From Candidatus Scatousia excrementipullorum (GTDB lineage: Bacteria > Cyanobacteriota > Vampirovibrionia > Gastranaerophilales > Gastranaerophilaceae), in assembly GCA_017694215.1 (NCBI GenBank), contig JADIND010000015.1, positions 1 to 5,971 on the forward strand: a DNA stretch of 5,971 bases. Reading direction: 5' to 3'. Every line of letters begins with the position of its first letter. Position 1 is the first letter of the stretch. Position numbers and translations under genes: made by a program. Positions 1 to 5,855 of the stretch are shown here, in pieces. The notes under the pieces are model-generated. The model was given only the letters and a program-made list of their open reading frames with translations. It was not told the DNA's origin and searched no databases.

Positions 1-783
1 AGATTCGGTATATTTTACTCCAAGCCCTCCTCCGATATTAATTTCATCAAGTTTCAAACCAAATTTTTTATCAAGCCTTGCAAGTTCTTTAACAAGAATT
101 TCAATCTCATCATGATAAACTTTTGTTTCAAAAATCTGAGACCCTATATGAGCATGAAGCCCGTGAAGTTTCAAATTTTTATACTGGTTAAGAACTAAAT
201 CAACAGCCTCATCAATCTGAGTTAAATCAAATCCGAACTTTGAATCCAGATGTCCGGTTTGAATATATTCATGCGTATGGCATTCAATGCCCGGAGTAAT
301 TCGTAATAAAATATCAACAGTTTTATTCTTTGAAGCGGCCAGTTCATCAAGAAGTGAAAGCTCAAAGAAATTATCAACAGAAATTCTGCCGACACCAACA
401 TCTAAAGCAAGAAGAAGTTCGTCAACCGATTTGTTATTCCCGTTAAACAAAACTTTAGACATATCAACGCCTGCTTTATAAACAGTATAAATTTCTCCGC
501 CTGAAACTACATCAAACCCGAAACCTTCACTTGCAATCAAAGCCGATGTTGCAAGCGAACACAAGGCTTTGGAAGCATACATCATATTGACCTTTTCATA
601 AGAAGAAAAGGCCTTTTTGTAATCTCTGCAAACCGCACGAATAGTTTCTTCATCAAATACATATAAAGGAGTTGCATATTTCTGTGCCAGCTCAATCAAA
701 TCACATCCGCCTATGGAAAGATGTCCGTTTTGATTAACTGTTGTGGTAATCGGGGTTAATAACTGGTTTGTGCTTGCAGGCAT
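1..783 (-). CDS. lysA: Diaminopimelate decarboxylase, N-terminal 261 residues (cut by window edge)
   Basis: LysA is the PLP-dependent enzyme that decarboxylates meso-2,6-diaminopimelate to L-lysine in the cytoplasm, the last step of lysine synthesis. The reading frame is open from the ATG at 783 to the left edge, giving 261 residues of a protein usually about 420 long; the C-terminal part with the catalytic Cys region lies outside. Visible fold-type III motifs are YASKA with the PLP lysine at K72, the strand segment GFGFDVVSGGE (87-97), HAHIGSQ (210-216) and the phosphate-binding glycine run GGGLG (251-255). The N-terminal LYVFDEE is also typical of the family. An AAGGAG Shine-Dalgarno sequence 6 nt upstream fixes the start. 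It is the last gene of the minus-strand block, 56 bp after the prenyltransferase gene, with its own promoter candidate. Arginine or ornithine decarboxylases of the same fold are less likely given the HIGSQ and SKFG matches. Confidence 0.95.
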   Translation of the reverse strand, partial: MPASTNQLLTPITTTVNQNGHLSIGGCDLIELAQKYATPLYVFDEETIRAVCRDYKKAFSSYEKVNMMYASKALCSLATSALIASEGFGFDVVSGGEIYTVYKAGVDMSKVLFNGNNKSVDELLLALDVGVGRISVDNFFELSLLDELAASKNKTVDILLRITPGIECHTHEYIQTGHLDSKFGFDLTQIDEAVDLVLNQYKNLKLHGLHAHIGSQIFETKVYHDEIEILVKELARLDKKFGLKLDEINIGGGLGVKYTES

Positions 784-789
784 TAAAAA

Positions 790-795
790 CTCCTT
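790..795 (-). promoter_or_regulatory. Ribosome-binding site of lysA
   Basis: The minus strand reads AAGGAG, a strong Shine-Dalgarno sequence, 6 nt before the lysA ATG. It supports the choice of the ATG at 783 as the start. Confidence 0.85.
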
Positions 796-816
796 AATTC
801 TCTCTTTTACACTAAT

Positions 817-825
817 ATTGTAGCA
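817..825 (-). promoter_or_regulatory. Candidate extended -10 promoter for lysA
   Basis: The minus strand reads TGCTACAAT, an extended -10 (TG, one base, TACAAT). No good -35 hexamer sits 16-18 nt upstream; that region is only A/T-rich. Transcription would begin near 810, giving a leader of about 27 nt that contains the Shine-Dalgarno sequence. There is no room for a lysine riboswitch. lysA may also be reached by read-through from the operon upstream, because no terminator-like hairpin is visible between 784 and 839. Confidence 0.5.
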
Positions 826-839
826 TAAAAATAAAATTA

Positions 840-1799
840 TTAAATGAAAATTCCTAAAATAATAAGAACACAAACCCATGAAATGAGATTTCTTGATTGA
901 TAAAGCACAAAATAAAAACTTGCGGTATTATCTTCTTTGCGTTTTTCAAAATCGTCAAGAGGATAATGCCACCATTTAATTTTAGGTAAAAAGTCTTTAT
1001 CTTTGTTGTAATTTTTCAGAGCATTACAAACATTAATTGCAAACGGCAAGGCCAAAAGTGAGATTAAAATATTAAAATATAAAGTCATAAGAGCAAAAAA
1101 AACTACTGACGCAAACCCCAGCACATACAAAAAATACAGTATGTATAATGCTTTATTTTTATCGCCAATTCGGCAGCAGAGAGTTTTTTTATGAGAAATC
1201 ATATCACTGTCAAAATCAAGGATGGTGTGCACATACAAAACACCGACAGTAAAAGCTCCGACAGCAATCGAGAGAATAAAGACATTCCAAGAAAAATAGC
1301 CGCACATTACATAAAAAACACCTTCAAAAAACAAAGGCCCAAAAGCAATACCAACAGCAAGTTCACTCAAACCTATGCGTGAAAACCAAGAATAAGAGAG
1401 AGTTAAAATACCGCCGATTAAAGCAAGCCACAAGACATCAACTCCGCTTCTGAAAAACAGAATCACACCGGTAAAAAAAGCGATTAAACAGTAGATAATA
1501 ACAACTTTCATTACATCATTCAAAGTTGCGGTACCGTCTTTTATATAGATACACTTATTTTTAACAACGGTACTCATCATATTGCCGTCTTTAAGCATCT
1601 GTTTATAATCAAAATAGTCATCTGCAAGATTAGTTGCAAGGTGAGCAAAAGAAATACCAATAAGTGCGAGAATACCATTTAGAATATTACCGCCGTATAA
1701 AACAAGAGAATAAACAAAAATAACAAGCCAGGACAAAATAGTCATAGGCAGAGAAAAAAGTCTTGAGGCACAAAGCCAGAACCATATTTTTTTTATCAT
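840..1799 (-). CDS. UbiA-family membrane prenyltransferase, MenA-like
   Basis: This 319-residue integral membrane protein belongs to the UbiA superfamily, which moves a polyprenyl chain from its diphosphate to an aromatic or lipid acceptor. The first Asp-rich motif is NLADDYFD (N57, D60, D61, D64). The second is DFDSD (D195, D199), followed by KKTLCCRIG, which matches the GKRTLxxRLG stretch of MenA. The segment GLSELAVGIAFGPLF (143-157) also resembles MenA more than UbiA or chlorophyll synthases. About eight or nine hydrophobic helices are visible between residues 12 and 319, with the charged loop 262-292 lacking one. The gene overlaps the preceding small gene by 4 nt (ATGA), so translation is probably coupled. 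I infer 1,4-dihydroxy-2-naphthoate prenyltransferase, that is menaquinone synthesis, but no other men gene is in view, and another prenyl acceptor cannot be excluded. Family assignment is firm; substrate is tentative. Confidence 0.85.
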   Translation of the reverse strand: MIKKIWFWLCASRLFSLPMTILSWLVIFVYSLVLYGGNILNGILALIGISFAHLATNLADDYFDYKQMLKDGNMMSTVVKNKCIYIKDGTATLNDVMKVVIIYCLIAFFTGVILFFRSGVDVLWLALIGGILTLSYSWFSRIGLSELAVGIAFGPLFFEGVFYVMCGYFSWNVFILSIAVGAFTVGVLYVHTILDFDSDMISHKKTLCCRIGDKNKALYILYFLYVLGFASVVFFALMTLYFNILISLLALPFAINVCNALKNYNKDKDFLPKIKWWHYPLDDFEKRKEDNTASFYFVLYQSRNLISWVCVLIILGIFI

Positions 1800-2014
1800 T
1801 TCAACAAACCTTTAATCACCATGACAGACTCATAACTTGCACCGGCTTCAAGCAGTTCTTCAGCCGAAAACCCGAAAAGCGTAACCAGCCCGTAAACATC
1901 ATTATCTCCTGATTTCAGCATATCAACCGCCATAGTCGCAGCATCTTCCCTTGATAAACTTGAAACTCTGTCTTTAATACCTCGTTGAAAACTTCTTTTC
2001 TTAGCCTTACCCAT
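1796..2014 (-). CDS. Small conserved-looking protein of unknown function, 72 aa
   Basis: I do not recognise this protein. The frame extends to an ATG at 2059, but the ATG at 2014 (MGKAKKRSF) is preferred: it overlaps the kinase gene by only 8 nt and has a G-rich GGGGG element 7-8 nt upstream. The N-terminus is strongly basic (K3, K5, K6, R7, R11, K14, R16), followed by an apparently helical, mixed-charge region. The C-terminal part contains FGFSAEELLEAGASYE, which resembles short 'GFSxxELxxAGxS' helical repeat units seen in assorted bacterial proteins. There is no signal peptide or membrane segment. It is tightly coupled on both sides, overlapping the ROK kinase and, by ATGA, the prenyltransferase gene. 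That packing supports a real gene and suggests a role linked to one of those two products. Function is unknown. Confidence 0.75.
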   Translation of the reverse strand: MGKAKKRSFQRGIKDRVSSLSREDAATMAVDMLKSGDNDVYGLVTLFGFSAEELLEAGASYESVMVIKGLLK

Positions 2015-2903
2015 TAGAGCCCCCGACCGAATCAACCCCGAGAGCAAGTAAAGCAGCACCTATCATGCCGGAATAATTTCCGGCAATACCTTTCACAACT
2101 TTTGTTGGAGTGGTGACAATTTCTTTATTAACAGCATCAGTTAAGTATTTTTCGTCAACAAATTCAGCCATAGAACCTGACAGAACAATAACATCCGGAT
2201 CAAAAAGATTTGCAAGCCCGATAAGCCCTTCACAAATATCATTCTGCCACATGTTAAATATTTTTGTCATCAAAGCATCGTTTTTTTTCCAACCGTCAAT
2301 AACATCATATGTTGTTATATCAGGATTTCCTGAAATTTCTTCAGCCGTATGTTTCAAGCCTGTCCCTGATGCATAAGCTTCAAAACAGTCCCAGCTTCCG
2401 CAGGTACAATGTCTATGCTTATCTGTACGCATTTTAAAATGCATTTCACCTGCAGCACCGTTTTTGCCTTTATATAGTTTATTACCAAGTATTATACCTC
2501 CGCCTACACCTGTTCCGAGAGTAATCATTATTGAATAAGGCATACCTTTTGACGCACCGATAACATGTTCAGCCCAGGCAGCAGCATTTGCATCATTTTC
2601 AACAAAAACTTTTTTATTTTTACTTAAAGAAACAAAATCCATAGTCGGATACTCTTTTGCGATATTACCGGTCGAACCGAGAATTTTATCATTAGAATTA
2701 TTCACAGCCCCGCATGTTGCAAAAGCAATAATATCAACTTCATCCTCGTGACGAGCAATAATATCTTTGAAAATTTGTTTTATTTCTGCAAAAGTTTTAG
2801 GAGTATGGCGTTTTTCTATTTCTGAAATAATCTCGCCTTTTTCATTGACAATGGCATTGTATATCTTTGTTCCCCCGACATCAATCGCTAAAGCTTTTCT
2901 CAT
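2007..2903 (-). CDS. ROK-family sugar kinase, probable N-acetylmannosamine kinase or glucokinase
   Basis: This 298-residue cytoplasmic enzyme is of the ROK (repressor, ORF, kinase) family and phosphorylates a hexose or N-acetyl-hexosamine at O6 with ATP. It has no N-terminal helix-turn-helix, so it is an enzyme rather than a repressor. The phosphate-1 motif is DVGGTK (8-13). The catalytic base is D104 in ENDANAAA. The phosphate-2 motif is TLGTGVGGG (128-136). E153 and H155 follow in GAAGEMHF. The zinc site is C166, C168 and C173 in CTCGSWDCFE, and a GMIGAALLA segment lies near the end (279-287). H155 sits one position earlier than in the usual AGEIGH. The segment IIAFATCGAV and the run ANAAAWAE resemble E. 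coli NanK as I remember it. Adjacency to nanE supports ManNAc as substrate, but glucose or GlcNAc remain possible. The start ATG directly abuts the preceding TAA, with only a weak ribosome site (GAAAAG), suggesting coupled translation. Confidence 0.92.
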   Translation of the reverse strand: MRKALAIDVGGTKIYNAIVNEKGEIISEIEKRHTPKTFAEIKQIFKDIIARHEDEVDIIAFATCGAVNNSNDKILGSTGNIAKEYPTMDFVSLSKNKKVFVENDANAAAWAEHVIGASKGMPYSIMITLGTGVGGGIILGNKLYKGKNGAAGEMHFKMRTDKHRHCTCGSWDCFEAYASGTGLKHTAEEISGNPDITTYDVIDGWKKNDALMTKIFNMWQNDICEGLIGLANLFDPDVIVLSGSMAEFVDEKYLTDAVNKEIVTTPTKVVKGIAGNYSGMIGAALLALGVDSVGGSNG

Positions 2904-3092
2904 TTACTTTTCAACCTTTTCAGAATTTTTTACAAATGTATCAATAACAGGCTCAAGCTTTTCAGCCGAATGCTGTTTCAAATTTTCAGCCGCAAACTTT
3001 CCGGTCTGTTTTTCCGTCATTGCTGCATTTTTTCTTATTATGTACATCAAATTTTTAAATTTATCATAATTCGATAAAAACCTGATTTTCAT
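2904..3092 (-). CDS. Small protein of unknown function, 62 aa, between nanE and the kinase
   Basis: I do not recognise this product. It is a lysine-rich, probably helical protein with no signal peptide, no cysteines and no membrane segment. The C-terminal half (residues 25-62, from MTEKQTGKF) looks like amphipathic helix. It fills the gap between nanE and the ROK kinase exactly: the ATG lies 9 nt after the nanE stop and its TAA directly abuts the kinase ATG. A purine-rich AGGAAAGG at the end of nanE could serve as its ribosome site, though the spacing to the ATG is long (about 13 nt). Later in-frame ATGs at 3047 and 3020 have no better sites. A 100-residue frame on the opposite strand covers the same bases; it is hydrophobic and has no operon support, so I treat it as a shadow. 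Whether this small frame is really translated is not certain. Confidence 0.6.
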   Translation of the reverse strand: MKIRFLSNYDKFKNLMYIIRKNAAMTEKQTGKFAAENLKQHSAEKLEPVIDTFVKNSEKVEK

Positions 3093-3101
3093 AAAATAAT
3101 A

Positions 3102-3788
3102 TTAACCTTTCCTCTGCACAAATCTTTTGGTAATAAGCTGCGGTCTTGTTATTGCAGACCCAATAACAACACAGTGGGCTCCGAGTTCAAAAGCCTTATC
3201 AACCTGCCAAGGTTCCCAGATACGTCCTTCCAGCACTATAGGAGTTTTTGTACGTTTTGTAAGCTGCTCAAGCAACTCAAAATCCGGGCCGTCTTCACTT
3301 GCAGTAGAATGAGTTGTATAACCTGAGAGTGTTGTAGAAATTATATGGGCACCGAGTTCCACACATCTCAACCCTTCTTCCAGTGTCGAAACATCCGCCA
3401 TAGCAATACGTTTGTTTATTTTAATATATTTGATAATTTCTTCAAGCTTACATCCGTTCGGACGAGGTCTTTGGGTTCCGTCAAATGCAATTATATCAGC
3501 ACCTGCCTCAACCAATGCAATAACCTCTTTTAAAGTCGGTGTAATATATACAATCTCTTTCCAATTCGGCGGAATAACATCCGGCTTGGTAATCCCGATA
3601 ACAGGAACATCAAAGAGAAACTTTGCATTTTTAACATCTCTTGTACCGGCAACTCTCAATCCTCCGGCTCCGCCTTTTACAACAGATTTCATCATAGCAA
3701 CCATGCATTTTTCAAGATACAAAGGCTCAGACGGCATAGCCTGAACAGACACCACGACCTTATTTCTCAAACGATTAATCATATCCAT
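3102..3788 (-). CDS. nanE: N-acetylmannosamine-6-phosphate 2-epimerase
   Basis: NanE is a cytoplasmic TIM-barrel enzyme that converts ManNAc-6-phosphate to GlcNAc-6-phosphate in sialic-acid and ManNAc catabolism. The 228-residue product has the usual family length. Motifs run in order: VVSVQAMPSEPL (12-23), GGLRVAG (42-48), PVIGITKPD with the catalytic lysine K68, YITPT (81-85), FDGTQRPRPNG (102-112), MADVSTLEEG (130-139), TTLSGYTT (152-159), LEGRI with the catalytic glutamate E187, and IGSAITRPQLIT (209-220). The frame extends upstream to an ATG at 3857, but those 23 extra hydrophobic residues come from the promoter region and overlap the divergent gene, so I start at the ATG at 3788 (a second ATG at 3782 is possible). 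Neither has a Shine-Dalgarno sequence. It heads the minus-strand operon and pairs with the ROK kinase. No sialate lyase (nanA) is visible here. Confidence 0.94.
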   Translation of the reverse strand: MDMINRLRNKVVVSVQAMPSEPLYLEKCMVAMMKSVVKGGAGGLRVAGTRDVKNAKFLFDVPVIGITKPDVIPPNWKEIVYITPTLKEVIALVEAGADIIAFDGTQRPRPNGCKLEEIIKYIKINKRIAMADVSTLEEGLRCVELGAHIISTTLSGYTTHSTASEDGPDFELLEQLTKRTKTPIVLEGRIWEPWQVDKAFELGAHCVVIGSAITRPQLITKRFVQRKG

Positions 3789-3794
3789 GGCTAT

Positions 3795-3800
3795 ATTATA
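3795..3800 (-). promoter_or_regulatory. Candidate -10 box for nanE operon, implying a leaderless transcript
   Basis: The minus strand shows a perfect TATAAT ending 6 nt before the nanE ATG. A transcript starting at the usual distance would begin at or beside the A of that ATG, which fits the absence of a Shine-Dalgarno sequence. No convincing -35 box is seen. An alternative A/T-rich -10 (TATTAT, about 3823-3828) would give a leader of roughly 30 nt, also without a ribosome site. Confidence 0.45.
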
Positions 3801-3818
3801 ACGTAAAATAACAAGTTG

Positions 3819-3827
3819 TGCTATAAT
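3819..3827 (+). promoter_or_regulatory. Extended -10 promoter for the M16 peptidase gene
   Basis: The sequence TGCTATAAT is a perfect extended -10 element. The region 16-18 nt upstream (TAACGT) is a poor -35, as expected for extended -10 promoters. Transcription would start near 3834, about 22 nt before the peptidase ATG. It lies back to back with the nanE -10 on the other strand, about 22 bp apart. Confidence 0.6.
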
Positions 3828-3839
3828 AATTGTAAAAAA

Positions 3840-3846
3840 GGTGAGG
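3840..3846 (+). promoter_or_regulatory. Ribosome-binding site of the M16 peptidase gene
   Basis: GGTGAGG lies 9 nt before the ATG at 3856. It shows that the GTG at 3841, which is in frame and begins inside this site, is not the start. Confidence 0.75.
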
Positions 3847-3855
3847 AAATTTAAC

Positions 3856-5184
3856 ATGAAAAAAAGTTTGGTAAAATATCCGTTTTTGACAAGAGAAGTT
3901 GAAGTTTACGAACGTGATAACGGACATACCATAGTTCTTGCACACAAGGAAGGGGCTATGGTTAATGTAAGCACATGGGTTAAAACAGGTTCAATTAATG
4001 AAGACGACAAAAATAACGGAATATCACACTTTTTGGAACATTTAATGTTTAAAGGAACTCACAAACACAAAGCCGGCGAATTTGACAAAATCCTTGAAGC
4101 CAAAGGGGCAATCGTCAACGCCGCGACCTGGAAAGATTACACCTTCTATTATGTAACATTGCCCAAAGGTGAAGGTAATAAAAACTTATTTGAAACAATA
4201 GAGCTTCATGCAGATATGATGCTTGACCCTGTTCTTCCGGAGGAAGAAATCGGCTCTCCGTTTGATTTAAACGATACAACCGTAACAGATAAAAGAGAAC
4301 GCCATGTTGTAATTGAAGAAATCAGAATGCGAAAAGACCAGAACTGGACAAAAGTTTACAATGCCTGCAATTACAATATGTACACCAAACATCCTTACAA
4401 ACGCGATGTTATAGGAACACCGGAAATCATCTCGCAGGTAACCAGAGATGATATTATGAATTATTATCAAACTTTCTATTCACCGGCAAATATGACAACA
4501 ATTATTGTCGGAGATTTTGATCACGATGAAATTTTAGCAAAAGTTGAAAAAGAATTCGACTTTAAAGACAGAACAAATCCGGAAAAACGAATTAACGAAA
4601 TTGACAAACCTGTAACAGAAACCAAAACGGTTGAATTAACCGGACATATAAATACCGGATATCTAATGTTCGGCTGGCTAGGCCCGAAAGCCGCTGACTT
4701 AAAAGGAACAATCTGCCTTGACCTGATAAGTATAATATTCGGTGACGGTACAAGTTCAAGACTTTACCAGAACTTAATTGAAAAACAGCCTGAACCTGTT
4801 TTCAATATGATTAACAGTGAACACTATCAGTTTAAAGACGGAAATAATTTCTTTATTCAGGGTAATTTTAAACCTGAAAGCAAAGAACTTGCAGTTAATC
4901 TTATAAAGCAGGAACTTACCAATCTGTTAACTAATCCGATAACAGAAGCTGAACTTTTGAAATCGAAAAAGAAAACCAAGTCCCGTCTTGCATATTCGGC
5001 GGAAACCGTATCGGAAATTGGCGAAACAATCGGATATTACACAACAGTTTGTGATAATTTAAAACTTATAGAAGATTATTTGAATGACCTTGAATCAATA
5101 ACCATCGAGGATTTAAATACGGCAATAAAAACGTATTTGAACATTAATAATGCCGTAATCTCAATTCTTATGCCGGAGAAATAA
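3856..5184 (+). CDS. M16-family (subfamily M16B-like) zinc metallopeptidase
   Basis: This is a 442-residue inverzincin-type peptidase, the length of a two-domain M16B subunit such as bacterial YmxG/MlpA or one mitochondrial processing peptidase chain. The zinc site HFLEH is at 58-62 (H58, E61 catalytic, H62). The third ligand is in ERHVVIEE, most likely E155 with E148 as helper. Downstream family features are HPYKRDVIGTPE (179-190), FYSPANMTTIIVGD (207-220) and, in the second domain, FGDGTSSRLYQ (295-305). There is no signal peptide, so it is probably cytoplasmic, degrading short peptides or processing an unknown substrate. Compared with YmxG as I recall it, about 13 extra residues (133-145) separate LPEEEI from the ERHVV helix. 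The usual 'vRExxGLAY' stretch after SSRL is replaced by LIEKQPEPVF, so the Arg/Tyr pair looks altered. It is transcribed divergently from nanE and ends 2 bp from the convergent prepilin gene. Confidence 0.92.
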   Translation: MKKSLVKYPFLTREVEVYERDNGHTIVLAHKEGAMVNVSTWVKTGSINEDDKNNGISHFLEHLMFKGTHKHKAGEFDKILEAKGAIVNAATWKDYTFYYVTLPKGEGNKNLFETIELHADMMLDPVLPEEEIGSPFDLNDTTVTDKRERHVVIEEIRMRKDQNWTKVYNACNYNMYTKHPYKRDVIGTPEIISQVTRDDIMNYYQTFYSPANMTTIIVGDFDHDEILAKVEKEFDFKDRTNPEKRINEIDKPVTETKTVELTGHINTGYLMFGWLGPKAADLKGTICLDLISIIFGDGTSSRLYQNLIEKQPEPVFNMINSEHYQFKDGNNFFIQGNFKPESKELAVNLIKQELTNLLTNPITEAELLKSKKKTKSRLAYSAETVSEIGETIGYYTTVCDNLKLIEDYLNDLESITIEDLNTAIKTYLNINNAVISILMPEK

Positions 5185-5186
5185 AT

Positions 5187-5855
5187 CTACCACGGGTAAT
5201 CGTCAGGAATTTCCCAGTTGTTAAGCTGGATTATTTTGGTGCAGTAAGAACAATTTGTACACCCTTTATAACACCCACACGTACCGACAGAGGTCAAACT
5301 TTCCTCATTCCCGTTCCAGTTAAATACATATGGCTCCACAAATTCACTCTTTTTATTCGTTTTTGCATATTGGAAATCGAATTTATTTCTTGGATTGGCT
5401 TCAAGTTTACCATTTACAAAATAAGCCAATCCACCGCCATTCGCATCTATATGAGTACGAATCAATGCACCATTTGCCATATGAAAACAAAGAGCCGTCT
5501 GTGTAATGTTTGAGTCACCCAGAGCTGTTTCTACACGGCAATCACTCACATCCTGATATTTGATATAAGGAAATAGGTATTTTCCCAGCCATTCACGCAT
5601 TTCTGCATATGAAAAACTGTGGTAACTCGGTATCCAATCGTCAAATGTTCCGCCATGTTCCACCTGTGCCATTCTGAATGCATTATTTATGGTTGTATTG
5701 AATACTTTTAACTGGTTTTCCACAACTTTTTTCTGCACATTTGTTATTACCGTCGGCAGTGTCATTGCCGCAACTACACCGATTATACCGAGCGTTATAA
5801 GGACTTCTGCAAGCGTAAACGCTGCCTTTTTCTTAGTGAGTAAACCCTCCGGCAC
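5187..5855 (-). CDS. Type IV pilin-like (prepilin N-terminal methylation) protein
   Basis: The 222-residue product begins with a short basic leader (MPEGLLTKKKA) followed by AFTLAEVLITLGIIGVVAAM, the class III signal and hydrophobic helix of type IV pilins and type II secretion pseudopilins. The prepilin peptidase would cut before the Phe, leaving Ala rather than the usual Gly at -1, with the glutamate at +5 present. The rest is a soluble domain with no named family that I recognise. It has an aromatic-rich region and a C-terminal cysteine cluster, CGCYKGCTNCSYC, spaced CxCx3Cx2Cx2C, plus two earlier cysteines, suggesting disulfides or bound metal. The start is a choice: the frame continues to a TTG at 5906, but the GTG at 5855 has a strong AAGGGAGG ribosome site 10 nt upstream and gives a normal leader length. 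The ribosome site and first codons lie inside a hairpin-rich repeat-like element. The product probably sits in the inner membrane or in a pilus or secretion fibre. Confidence 0.85.
   Translation of the reverse strand: MPEGLLTKKKAAFTLAEVLITLGIIGVVAAMTLPTVITNVQKKVVENQLKVFNTTINNAFRMAQVEHGGTFDDWIPSYHSFSYAEMREWLGKYLFPYIKYQDVSDCRVETALGDSNITQTALCFHMANGALIRTHIDANGGGLAYFVNGKLEANPRNKFDFQYAKTNKKSEFVEPYVFNWNGNEESLTSVGTCGCYKGCTNCSYCTKIIQLNNWEIPDDYPW
5391..5433. repeat. Perfect 11-bp inverted repeat inside the prepilin gene
   Basis: TGGATTGGCTT (5391-5401) and its exact reverse complement AAGCCAATCCA (5423-5433) are separated by 21 bp. The arms code for GLA(Y) and (E)ANP of the prepilin domain. It could form a hairpin in the mRNA; there is no following T-run, so it does not look like an intrinsic terminator. 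It may be chance. Confidence 0.6.

Noticed and set aside
784..839. Possible lysine riboswitch or terminator before lysA.
   Set aside because: The gap is only 56 bp, A/T-rich and without stable hairpins; an L-box needs far more sequence.
2067..2084. Inverted repeat GCCGGAA-TAAT-TTCCGGC near the 3' end of the ROK gene, considered as a terminator.
   Set aside because: It lies inside codons for GIAGNYSGM, has no T-run after it on either strand, and would cut the operon. A 7-bp stem is within chance expectation.
2767..3069. 100-residue hydrophobic plus-strand frame.
   Set aside because: It is antisense to the ROK kinase start and the 62-aa frame. It has no ribosome site of note and no recognisable domain, and is a typical shadow of Lys- and Glu-rich coding sequence.
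3412..3744. 110-residue plus-strand frame opposite nanE.
   Set aside because: It lies entirely antisense to a strongly conserved enzyme gene, and the nanE motifs explain the sequence.
3789..3857. N-terminal extension of nanE by 23 hydrophobic residues from an ATG at 3857, looking like a membrane anchor or signal.
   Set aside because: NanE is cytoplasmic and the conserved protein begins at about MDMINRL. The extension is the translated promoter region, contains the TATAAT boxes, and overlaps the start of the divergent peptidase gene.
4243..4323. Direct repeat GAAGAAATC (4243-4251 and 4315-4323) flanking the extra M16 loop, considered as a duplication scar.
   Set aside because: Both copies encode the common EEI in conserved positions and are 72 bp apart, which does not match the size of the loop; coincidence is more likely.
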